Shown: positions 22,596-33,496 of the stretch, one piece after another
How positions within the stretch are numbered: the stretch's first letter is position 1
Layout of the letters: each line of letters opens with the position of its first letter
Assembly (NCBI RefSeq): GCF_018687715.1
Contig: NC_056766.1
Span: 19,699,001-19,763,000, forward strand
DNA: 64,000 bases
Source of the DNA: Carya illinoinensis
Lineage: Eukaryota; Streptophyta; Magnoliopsida; Fagales; Juglandaceae
Direction of reading: 5' to 3'
The notes under the pieces: model-generated
What the model saw: the letters and a program-made list of their open reading frames with translations, nothing else
Database searches by the model: none
What the model was told of the DNA's origin: nothing
Program-made: the position numbers and the translations under genes

Positions 22596-23819
22596 TGTGG
22601 CGCCCTCAACCCCAACTTGGGATTTGGCAGGAGTCGCGACACTAGGGTGTTGGCCATTCAGGTCACACACCCCCAACGCAATGTACAAGCATGTGTATAC
22701 ATGCAATATATGTACATTTATAAATGCAATGGAAAATAATAAGGCAATCTAAAAACTAAGTAGCAAAAAACTTAATACAACCCAACAAAGAAATCCTCTA
22801 TAAGGTTATTACAATCATTCAATTGAATAAAATAAAATAAGAGTCCAATCAACTACAGTGGGGATAAACTCTAGGTTATCACACCTCACGTAAGGTCAGT
22901 CCTCCATGCTCATATGTATCCTCTGCATCAAAGTCTACAGTTATGTGAAACAGACCCGTAAGTGGGAACCCTACATTGAGATTTCACAATCTCAGTAAGT
23001 AAATCCACAAATCAAACACCAAGAAACACAAACAATGGAAACAGACAACCACTCTCACACGACAAGCATTAAAAGATATTCCAAAATTTACTTTTCCTTT
23101 CTCTTTACTAGAAAAATTTATAGATAACCCACTCACATTAAAATGGCATTTTAGACACAGAAAATATTCATGTTGTTAAGGTATGCACCATGGTCTCCCC
23201 TAGGGACTATCCACACACTCTGGCTCTCTTCATTACACCATGGTAACGATTGTGCATATAATTTCATATTTTGTTGTGAGTGATGCATAGCTCCTTACCC
23301 ATCATGTACGTTACCAAGCATCTTGTAGCCTCCTTTAGCACAGAGGCTATAGAGTTGGCACAAGAGCGTTACCATCTTGTTCGAACCCATTGTCACGCAA
23401 TGACAACCCAAGGGATGTCACTCAGTTTTACATGCTCCCAAGTGACTAGAGGAGTTCCATCGAGATAATGTCCTATCTCGACTTGACATCATGATACGCA
23501 CACACCCACAAAACCCCATTAGCCCTTTAACACCAAAAAAATAGTTTCCAAATTTACAATGCAAACATAAAACAGAGCACATTTAATATGATAAAGATAA
23601 ATAATGACAATTAAAAATACAGATACATGAATAGACAGTTATTGGATGACATGGCAATAAATACATCAACTAATGGTGGAACAACACACAGATTCACAAA
23701 TCACAACTACATGCGATTCCCAACGCTTCACCCAACTCTCGGCCAACAATTCCAACACCATTTATAGTATTATATCCCATTGCTCTAGAGGTTGGGCTTT
23801 ACTGAGGCTGGGCTTCATA
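22596..23819 (-). repeat. 5' LTR of Tekay-like element (internally deleted)
   Basis: It runs from TGTGGCGCCC to GGCTTCATA on the plus strand (minus-oriented LTR). It shares long blocks with 11785-11901 and 18667-19160, then jumps from TATATCCCATTGCTCTAGAG directly to TTGGGCTTTACTGAGG. It thus lacks the 1.2-kb middle present in the left LTR. Confidence 0.75.
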
Positions 23820-24618
23820 GCAAAATACTTACAAGGGCTTAAAAAACTGAAAGCGAGAATACTCAAAAAACTACCCGAGAGAGCTTCTAACGTTTAAAAG
23901 TTAGAATAATGATGTTATAACATGAATTTGAGGGATAAATAGCATGTGAAAGTGATTTAATCAAGTGATTAAATACAATGCTAGAAATCGGATCCATTTA
24001 GGGTTTGGAATCAAGTTTGGGGTTTGGGGAAACCATTTAGGGTTTCAGTTTCAACAAGAATTTTGGGGTTTCAATTAGATTCCAAATGTTTAGGGTCTCA
24101 TTAGGGCCCTTTTTGGTTTGACACAATTTAGATGGTTTGATGGAATAGGGATTTGCTTAGGTGGCATGATCTCACACCTTGATTGCTTTCACATTTTCAT
24201 CTCATGGTTCCTTATGGTGCCAAGTGTCTAATACATTTACCAAGTATAGCTAAGATCTTGCCAAGTGTCTAAATAAAACTTCTCTAACCTAATTTAGACA
24301 TTCCACATAGTGATTTTGAAAACATTGCACTTGTTGTTTCTATCGAAATTACTATTCATTCCGAAAAGAGCAATAAATAAACTTTGCACAGAATGATCCT
24401 AAATAATCATACTAATCTAACAATGCAAATCATTTATCAAATTTCAACTCCCAAGGGCCTTGTAATAATCAAAACACATTTTTAAATAAGTGTTTCGTCT
24501 GAAAATTAAAATAGGTTTATAGTGTCATAAAATTCTAAATATTCAAACATAACTAATTGTGTAGACTCTATCATATTCTACACTCTAGGTACCTCAAATA
24601 AATAAAATCACACTTCTG
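23820..24618 (-). mobile_element. Fragment of family B LTR
   Basis: Two blocks match the complete family B LTR further right: CCGAGAGAGCTTCTAACG (compare 49560) and the CCAAGTGTCTAAATAAAACTTCTCTAACC...GACATTCCACA block (compare 50020-50070). Divergence is high and the ends are unclear. There are no coding domains. Confidence 0.5.
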
Positions 24619-25000
24619 CACTACAACAAAAAAGATATTTTGGGACGATTTTTTTTGGGACGAATTGAAAATCATCCCAAAAAGTGAGTTTTAGGAATGA
24701 AATTCATATTTCGTTCCAAAAAAATGACGGAATGTGTGTAACGTTCGAAGGCATTCAAACAGTCTAGTTAGGGACGAAATATTTTGTCCCAAATAAGTTA
24801 ACATTTCAAACACTAATGATTCACCATTCAAACGTCTAAATTGAACCGTTTGAACCTAATTTTGGGGCGTTAAGTAAATTTTTTTGGAGGGAAATTGATA
24901 CACCATTTGAACGTTCCAATTTAATCATTCTAATGATGCATCAGCACTGTTCAAACTTGATTTGAAGGGGTCGAACAGTGACTAGGGTTTTTTTTTTTTT
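24619..25000. repeat. Terminal and subterminal repeats of second CACTA-type element
   Basis: CACTACAACAAAAAAG, then GGGACGATTTT, CATCCCAAAAAG and ACGTTCGAAGGC, ACCATTCAAACGTC and related units. The order matches 1346-1900. Confidence 0.7.
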
Positions 25001-25199
25001 TTGCAGAATTGTATTTATATTATCTAGTAATTATAAGAAATTGGTTAATTAAATAATATAAATAATATAAATTAATAATTAGTTCAGAATATATAAAATA
25101 ATACTATTTCATAGTTAAATACTAAATTTACAAAACACAAAATATTGTCCATACTTGAAACAAAAAATAAATAATTAAATAAAAGATAGAAGGTACTAA

Positions 25200-26423
25200 T
25201 TAAGACCCCAAGTCTTTGCATACTTCCTTGATTGCAACTATACGTTCCTCTATTTGTGTTAGTCGAGTATTGATGGTGACCTGAGTAGCAGACATGGCAT
25301 CAAACTCTATACGTAACACAGTAATCTCTGTATGAAGTACAAACACAGCAGAATGGATCTCCATGCGCACTGTATCGATCACCGCTGATGTCTATTCGTT
25401 GATCGCTGCACACACGATCTTAGCCATTCCCTAACAAGTAAAATTGTTTACTGATGCCTCAGTCTGTGTGGATGTCTCAGTAGCTGATACTCCATGATCT
25501 CCTGGCTGTGCATCTTTCTAAGGATCAACCGGTTCTGGAACATGTCCACGAAGACGCAGTCTCGAGTGTCCCGTGTTGCGTGAGAGGGTGGTGCTGTTTA
25601 TCAGTCCCATCGGCTCCCGTTTATGCTTAGCAACATCAGGCACAACACTAGCAAATAGCAGAAATCAGGTGATCAGGATTCTAAATGACAGTATATCCAT
25701 CGAAATATACCGAGACTTTGATCGAATCCTATCGAATATATATCCCACCAAGTCAATAGGAATGCCACGAACGACCCATATCATAAATTTTGTCTGACCA
25801 ACGCCAACTTCTGTCTTGTGTTGCCGAGGGTCAATATTGTTGGCAATTATCAAATTCAAGATCTTGAAGAACGAAGATAAATCTACCTGTTTGATGCTCT
25901 TCATCCCTTCATACAGTGGAGCATCTGGACCAACAACCAAATCTCTCACCTCATGATCAACAAGGGTATCGACCTCATCAGTATAAATTGATGCCTCCTC
26001 CTCAGTTGTCTCTGCCTCAGTTGAAGGATCAGACACTCTAGGCACCACATTCGGATATGCATCTAGTAGCCAAGGAATAACGAGATGCTCAATAAGTCCA
26101 TCCCATGAAAATACAATTAAAACTCCTCGCATAGAGATCCAGTAGGCCCCTTCGTCATCTGGGCTGGCACTACCGAGCTCTCTATAGAACTCAGCAACAA
26201 TATCAATATAGGAGATTGGCTCCCATGCTTCCTCCCGTTCATCTAGAATAGGTCCCCAACTACGATCGCTGAAGACTGATGGTAGTGAATGACCCTCCCA
26301 GACAAGATTCTGGAAATCAGAAATCTTCATCGGTCACTCCTGTGAAACAGTCCTCTCCCTGACTGAACCACTACTAATTTCAGCAGGATTGTGTCGCTTA
26401 CGTTCCACCCTAGAAGAAGACAT
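25200..26423 (-). pseudogene. Transposase_32-like (putative plant transposon protein) pseudogene
   Basis: The frame starts at ATG 26423 (MSSSRVERKRHNPAEIS), meets a TGA just before 26330, and continues in the same frame to 25665. That part holds FQNLVWEGHSLPSVFSDRSW, an Asp/Glu-rich acidic stretch, then IDPRQHKTEVGVGQTKFMIW and SKSRYISMDILSFRI. This ending resembles the Transposase_32 domain of plant TE-associated proteins. After a frameshift, C-terminal pieces continue to 25200 (ending in a coiled-coil-like segment with TINTRLTQIEERIVAIKE). The biochemical role of the family is not established. The domain assignment is from recognition by eye. Confidence 0.6.
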
Positions 26424-26744
26424 TATAATCAATCTGAAATTTACAATTAAAAATTAGGTATACAACATTAACAATAAAAATACAATAAATAACTATTCAT
26501 AGTACTTTCAAACGAATAGCAATTTAATAAAGTGAGACATTGTGAACAACATAATTTTTAATATATATTATCACATTATATAATATTAATTAGATTAATA
26601 TTAATAGAAATATAATATTTAAAAAAGTGATAAATTACGGCATTAATTTAATTATAATATATAAATTATTCTCGTTAAAATTTAATGTAACTATAATATG
26701 GAATAAAAAAATAATTAATAAATATTACTAAATTTAATTATACC

Positions 26745-27420
26745 ATTCAAGCATCTTAGATAGTGCTCGAACGGTACACCTGTATAGTTTGAACGTGTAA
26801 AACAATGTTCGAATGTATAACTATTACTGTTCGAACACCCAATATAGTGATCGAACGGTAACTATAATGTTCAAACATTTACATAAACGATCGAATTGGT
26901 GGGATTGGCCTGGACGTTTGAACATCTAAAACAACGTTCGAATGGTTAGTGAATACCGTTCAAACGATGTTTATAGTGTTCGAACGGTATACGAACCGAT
27001 TTTGTATTCCAAACCGAGTCGACTCAGCCATTGAAATCCATGGAATTTTTTGATTCCAGGATTTTTCACCAAAATAAAACAAATAGAAACCTAAATAAAC
27101 CTTCCTACAATGGATTAAAGCAAATCTACGGTGAGTATTGATGGATAAATCGCTTTATCTTTAATTCAAACAAATAATCTATCAAAAACCTAAATCTAAA
27201 AGGTAAAATGGTTTGAAAAAGAAGAATACCGGTACTTAGAGGAAGAGACTTCGAGTGGGTACTGTTAACGGCAACGAAGACGGCATTGTACGGTGAGATG
27301 GACTGTTAACGACTTGAAATGAAGGAAATGCACACGTTTGGCTTTCATGAAAATGACGTCTGCGGCAATTTGTATATGTAACACCATTCGAATGGTACGT
27401 TAATGCATTCAAATGTATTA
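26745..27420. repeat. TTCGAACG-type repeat cluster
   Basis: Between 26745 and 27000 there are about ten GTTCGAAC/GTTCAAAC/GATCGAAC variants in both orientations. Two more (ACCATTCGAATGG, ACGTTAATGCATTC) lie near 27390-27415. It likely represents the other subterminal region of the element starting at 24619. Confidence 0.6.
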
Positions 27421-27429
27421 ACTGAAATT

Positions 27430-28250
27430 TATTTCCAAATTATGTTATTATTAAATATAATGTTTATTATCATAATAATTTATTATAATATTAAATATAA
27501 TATAATACAGTATATGTTATTATATTATATCAAACCCTATATATTATATTTATTATTTTTAATATAGTATATATTATATTATATTTAATAAATTATATTA
27601 TATTATATAATATATAGTATAAGTTATATGATGTAGTATAATATAGTATACTATATATACGATACTATATTATAGTATTATTGTACATATATGTGATATT
27701 AAAATGTTTATATATGTTATAGTACATGTATGTTATGACTTGTTTAGTATATTAACATATTATATCTTACTTATAGGCTAATTAGATGATACTCTCTAAT
27801 TCTAGCACTATAGATGACATTATATATAATAGTATATATATGCTATATATAGTTTAATATATTAAAATATTATATTTTAGTTTTAGTCTAATTAGAATAC
27901 ACTCTAAATGTTAGTACTATAGATGACACTATATATGATAGTATGTGCATGTTATACTAGAAAATATTATATTGTCATATTATATTTTAGTTATAATCTA
28001 ATATTTTAACACTATATATGCTAGTACTACAGATGCCCCTATGCCATGATAGCATATATATGTTATATATAGGCTAATATATATACTTGACTATAATATT
28101 AGATGTAGTATGATATTTTATATTATATTATAGTAAAATATAATATAATTAACATATATGCTTGATTATATATTATAATCAAATATTACTTTGTTACTAA
28201 ACTATAGTATATTATATATTAGATATTAATGTTGTTATTTTATTTAAAGG
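27430..28250. repeat. Extreme AT-rich tract with TATA-type repeats
   Basis: About 800 bases of TATTATATT/ATATAGTAT variants, with three diverged copies of a longer unit containing ACTATAGATGACA-type sequence (27800, 27910, 28020). No coding potential. Confidence 0.75.
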
Positions 28251-28490
28251 TATAGTGCAAACAAAATACACTGACCAATATAGTTCAAACCATTCGTACG
28301 CTTATTAATAAGCGTTTGAACGTTTTGGTAAATGGACATTAACGTTCGAACATTATGCAACTTCAGATTTAACCTAATTCCTTGTGCATGCCTAAATGGA
28401 AACACTTGAAAAGTTAAATCCAACATTAGTTAAACTCTACCTCAATCCCTAAGGATATTACAACCCTGAATCACATCCAAAGGCTACAAG

Positions 28491-30416
28491 TGTAACGCCC
28501 TGGTCCTAAAGGTCCGAAGAGTTATCTCTTATTACTTAATGTCAACTCCAATATCACCAACTATAGCATCCGAAAAACTCCATAAAATATTAATTTATTT
28601 GCTCAACCCAAATATCTATGTTCCTCCACAAAAATATTAACCAAAACCCTCAATAAAATAGAATAACAACTCCACAAAGACTTAAAAATATCCTTAACTC
28701 ACCATAATTAAATAATCGAAAATAAACAATTTACTAATTATGATTCTCAAATAAGTACTTGTACCCTTGGGCACTTATTCCTTTATGATCATCAAACCTC
28801 TCTAACACTGCCTACTTTTGCTCTTTAGCTGAACCATCAAGATATTTGAAAAATATTATAGAGATAAGGGGTGAGTTATTAACAACTCATTAAATAATAG
28901 ACATAGACTAGTATGTAAACATGAGCATTTACAAAGATTAGAATGCAAAACAAAACATTTTCCTTTTTATTTCAGAGTGCGATAGTAGAAACATGTATAA
29001 AAAATCAGAGCGAAGATTAAGAAAATATTCCTATTCAAAAGTACTTTGGAATAACATATCTGATTCATCATCACCATCAAATTAAAGTATCATATCAAAT
29101 CAGAGGCCATGTTTAACCCTCATGGTAGGGTTGTGCATCTGCAGATATCCAAGTAGGTGCATATCAAAACTGAAACAGATTACCACTATTCTTTCCCGTG
29201 GCAAGACCATATCACATCACATAGAAACGGACACCATGTACATCCCCCGTGGTAGGATCCCTTAATTAAACAAAGTAGAGATAGAATCAGATAGTTATAC
29301 CAAAGATTTTTCAAATACCACATCTTATCAAAACAGAGTATTGACTAGAATTATATCATCTTTATATTCAAAAATATTTTTATTCAAAGTCTTTTGGCAT
29401 AGCATAGCTGACCACCATCATACCAGAACATCATATCACATCAGAGGCTATGTTTAACCCCATGGTAGGGTTGTGCAAACCCCAGCAACTAACCAGGTAG
29501 AAATAGAATGTGAATCTTCCCTTTATTTATTCTTGGAGCCCCGAGTATGCACACAGGAAAAACCACTAGAAAAACCACTTTGTTTCTAAAGTGGGTGCAC
29601 TAGAAACAAAACGGTTAGTACCAACCCAAACAGAAGCCACCATTAGCACCCATGGTAGGTCAAATAGATCACCATCCACAAACCATATCTAGATTCAGAA
29701 TTTCATGGCAAAAGTTTTCAGAAATCACATCATATCATATCAAAGGATAGAACATCTTTGCAACATAATAGAATCAAATCACAAAAACATAATTTATGCA
29801 CAAAATTTCATATTCGCTCTCTTTTGCACATTCAAAAACTGAATGCCAGAAAAATAAGCTCATGTCTATACCAGTCATGACAAAAATGATTTCTCTTTCA
29901 TTAGAGTTCATGAATGATGTTGAACAAATAATTGAGATTGTTTTGATAATTTTTTTCAAAACATAAAATGCACATTTTCATAAATCAGCCTCAGATCATT
30001 TTCCTTTTATGCAAAGTCTAGCATAGAAACCCTCCTTGCCTAAACTTCTTAGCTTTATAGAAATTTTCCTCAATAATATTGAACAAGAATTACTTGTCAC
30101 CTATAAAATGATCTAGTAATTCTCAAAAATTTCTGGTCAAACACATATTTCAATATTTATACCTGAAATGCTAAATTAACTTATTTTAAATCCTCATAAC
30201 CTAAAATCCTCATAATTCCTAAAATACCGTCATTTTCCAAAACCATCAATTATCCACTTAATATGCTTAACCTAATTCCAACTCAAACATCAGTCTATTT
30301 AAAAAAATAAAAACCCAACCCTCTTAAAAAAATATTTGAAAACTCAAATGGGTTTTTTCGCAGATATAAATCTAAAAATTCTTTAAAACAGCTTGGCATT
30401 GGACCTAGCTGTTACA
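28491..30416 (-). repeat. Left (3') LTR, complete
   Basis: TG...CA ends, 1926 bp. It contains two diverged copies of a block with CATATCAAATCAGAGGCCATG and CATGGTAGGGTTGTGCA (about 29085-29150 and 29430-29480). Confidence 0.75.
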
Positions 30417-30884
30417 TTCTCTCCCCCTAAAAAAAACTTTCATCCTCAAAATTTATTGCACCTAAAACCTTAATAACTTTTTGCCCACATTACATCATAC
30501 TTCAATTGGTCCAAATCAAGTCCAAAGTATAAACTTCAACAATACAATTAAAAACTAATAATGATTCTAAATTCTCCACATAATCCATAAACCTTATACA
30601 AATAGCAAAATAAAATCTTAAACTACCATATCACCAAAACCATGCTTCCACTCCGCTCTCTAACAACTTGTAGTCCAAAATGCATTGTGTCTCAATCAAG
30701 TAAATCCGAAAGGTACTAACCACCACATTGGATTTACAAGCCTAATAATTCCTCTAAAACATCAATGTCACAAGTCTAAACCTCTAGTTCCTTACCAAAA
30801 TTCATTCCATGAAGTCAACCCAAAATCTAAACATTTAAATTTCTACATAATCATTTCTTAGTCCTCAACTTTCTATATCTATGT

Positions 30885-32580
30885 TCAACTCAAATATCTA
30901 TGTTTCTCCACAGAAATACTAACCAAAACCTTCAATAAAATAGAATAATAACTCCATAAAGACTCGAAAATATCCTTAACTCACCTTAATTAAATAACCA
31001 AAAATAAACAATTTACTAACTATGACTCTCAAATAAGTACTTGTACCCTTGGGAAAATATTCATCTACGATCATCAAACCTCTCTAACACTACCTACTCT
31101 TGTTCTGTAGTTGAACCATCAAGATATTTGAAAAATGTTATGGAGATAAAGGGTGAGTTATCAACAACTTAGTAAGCAGATGACATATACTAGTATGTAA
31201 ACATAAACATTTACAAAGATCAAAATACAGAACAGAGCATTTTCCTTTTCATTTTTAGAGTACAGAAGTAGAAACTTGTTATAAAACATTAGAGCGAAGT
31301 TTAAGAAAGTATTCATATTCAAAAGTACTTTGGCATAACTTCATCATCATCATCAAATCAAAGCATCATATCAAATCAAAGACCATGTACATCCCCAATG
31401 GTAGAGTCTCTTAACTGAACAAAGTAAAGACAAAATCAGATTTAGAACAAGATAATTATGCCAAAGATTTTTCAAATACCACATCTTATCAAAATAGAGT
31501 ACTGACCAAAATCATATCATCTTCATATTCAAAAATATTTTTATTCAAAGTCTTTTGGCGTAGCATAATTAACCACCATCGTATCAAAACATCATATCAC
31601 ATCAGAGGCTATGCACAACCCCCGTGGTAGGGCTGTGCAAATCCTGGTAGCTAACCGAATAGAAATAGAATGTGAATCTTTCCCTTATTTATTCTTGGAG
31701 CCCTGAGTGTGCATACATGAAAGACCATTAGAAAAATTACTTTGTTTTCAAAGTGGGTGCACCAGAAACAGAATGGTTGGTACCAACCCAAACAGAAGCC
31801 ACTATTAGTACCCATGGTAGGTCAAATAGATTACCATCCACAAATCATATCAAGGTTCAAAATGTCATGCCAAAAGTTTTTAGAAATCACATCATATCAT
31901 ATCAAAGTACAGAGCATCTGCGAAACATAACAAAATCAGATCACAAAAACATAATTTATGCACAAAATTTCATATTCACTCTCTTTTTCACAATGCAAAA
32001 GCTAAATAATAGAAAAATAAACTCATTTCTACACCAGTCATGACAAAAATGCTTTCTCTTTCATCAGAGTTCTTGAATGATGTCGAACAAATAACTGAGG
32101 TTGTTTTCAGAATTCTTTTCATAACATAAAATGCACATTTTCATAAATCAACTTCAATTCATTTTATTTTTATGTAAAGTCTAGTATAGGAATCTCGCTT
32201 ACCTGAACTTCTTAGCTTTTCAGAAATTTTCCACAATAATGTCAAACAAAAATTACTTGGCACCTATAAATTAATCAGGTAATTCTCGTAAATTTCTAGT
32301 CAAATACATATTTCAATATTTAAACCTGAAATGCTAAATTAACCTATTTTAAATCCTCAAAACCTAAAATCCTCATAATTCCTAAAATACCATCCTTTTC
32401 CAAAACCATCAATTATCCACTTAATATACTTAACCTAATTCCAACTCAAACATCAGTCTATTTAAGAAAATCAAAACCCAATCCTCTTAAAAAAATTATT
32501 TGAAAACTCAAATGGAGTTTTTTGCACATATAAATCCAAAAATTCTTTAAAACAACTAGGCACTGGACCCAGGTGTTACA
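30885..32580 (-). repeat. Right (5') LTR, truncated at its inner end
   Basis: It is collinear with the left LTR from the CAAATATCTATGTTTCTCCACA block to the GTTACA terminus. Small frames such as 31753-32043 plus have no recognised domain. Confidence 0.7.
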
Positions 32581-32914
32581 GCAAGGCCCTCTCCAACCAA
32601 GAAACCAACTATGATGCCAAACCTACTCAAAAGACTTCGTTACACTTGCCAAACAAGGGTTGTTGTCCCACCCTATGGTGACATCCCTTAACCTTTATAA
32701 TACACCCTATGTGAGACTTACTTCCCATCTCATAAGCCCTAAACCTGCCATCTCCAATACCATAAGATTTGCTATATTTTCAGCTCAAAGACCTACAATA
32801 GACCTTTCTATAGCCGCAACACTCATATCCCCAAAGCACCAAGATCAAACTTACAGCAACCTAGGTAAGCCGTGCACTCCAACCTAATCCTTGGACCAAG
32901 TTGTTCCTATATGT

Positions 32915-33000
<86 letters not shown>

Positions 33001-33491
33001 TTTTATGATAGGAATGATAGGTCATGTGAAATTAAAGAAAATTCGGGTTTCATATGGCGCTATGCACATGCTAGATTTATGTCTTATGGCAATAAGATGC
33101 ATGATTATACATGGGCTGGACCAAGCATGCATACAAGATGATAATTTGTATGAAATTACGTGAATTTGAGGATCTAGACGCATTTCTTTGATAGTTTAAA
33201 CCGAAAGGCAAATTTTGTAATGGAGAATGATTGATTGTTTGGGTGACATATAGCATAAAGCTTGAACATGTATGAATGCATTAAGGTTAGAGACATTTAA
33301 CCTAAAACATTGGGTGTCAATTCCATGTTTAGTCACGGATTTGCATAGACAAGATTAGGTTTTAACGTCTTAGAGTACATAAGTATGAATTGTGATAGAG
33401 ATTGATGGACTAAGGTGATTAGGGTTAATTGAATGTTTAGGGACTCAAAAAACATTCAGGTAAGAAATTTATGAATTAAGTTTGCATTAGA
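32581..33491. other. Spacer between two LTR insertions
   Basis: No gene recognised. It contains a long CT microsatellite. The frame at 32891-33163 is open only because of the CT run. Confidence 0.4.
32917..32998. repeat. CT dinucleotide microsatellite, 41 repeats
   Basis: An uninterrupted run of 82 bases, the longest simple repeat in the window. Confidence 0.97.
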
Positions 33492-33496
33492 GTTTT

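Larger units (their letters stand above)
11778..23819 (-). mobile_element. Tekay-like gypsy element without pol, split by an Athila-like insertion
   Basis: Two related LTRs flank an internal segment. The left (3') LTR occupies 11778-11901 plus 18662-20444 and ends in CTTCACA. It is followed by a polypurine tract read on the minus strand (GCCTCCCCCCTTAAAAG at 20445). The right (5') LTR starts TGTGGCGCCC at 22596, just after a primer-binding-site-like CTCTGATACAACC, and runs to 23819. Shared blocks include TTCCAAAATTTACTTTTCC, ATGCACCATGGTCTCC and GATTCACAAATCACAACTAC. The internal region (20445-22595) has no gag, RT or integrase that I can see. The left LTR lacks its start, and the right LTR lacks a segment present at 19200-20400. 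It was non-autonomous or is badly deleted. Confidence 0.7.
24619..28360 (-). mobile_element. CACTA-type element with Transposase_32-like cargo, no transposase
   Basis: It begins CACTACAACAAAAAAG at 24619, followed by the same GGGACGA/CCCAAAA units and TTCGAACG-type subterminal repeats as the element at 1346. Further TTCGAACG/TTCAAACG clusters lie at 26745-27000 and 28280-28350, with a very AT-rich stretch (27430-28250) between. The only coding remnant is a minus-strand Transposase_32-like frame (26423-25200). I see no tnp2 or TNP1. The right terminus was not found, so the end given is the last subterminal-type repeat. It probably depended on transposase from a relative such as the 1346 element. 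Confidence 0.6.
28491..32580 (-). mobile_element. Non-coding LTR element with 5-bp target duplication
   Basis: The left LTR (28491-30416) runs from TGTAACGCCCTGG to CTGTTACA. It is followed on the minus strand by a polypurine tract (TTCTCTCCCCCTAAAAAAA at 30417) and TCATCCTCAAAATT, the Tekay-like context. The right LTR (about 30885-32580) matches from ATATCTATGTT onward and ends GTGTTACA, but lacks its first ~110 bases and a ~130-base internal block. Flanks are ACAAG (28486-28490) and GCAAG (32581-32585), a target duplication with one mismatch. Only about 470 bases of internal sequence remain, without genes. A deletion has removed the primer binding site and adjoining LTR start. Confidence 0.75.

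Noticed and set aside
32891..33163. Open frame across the 82-bp CT run
   Set aside because: Simple-repeat translation only.
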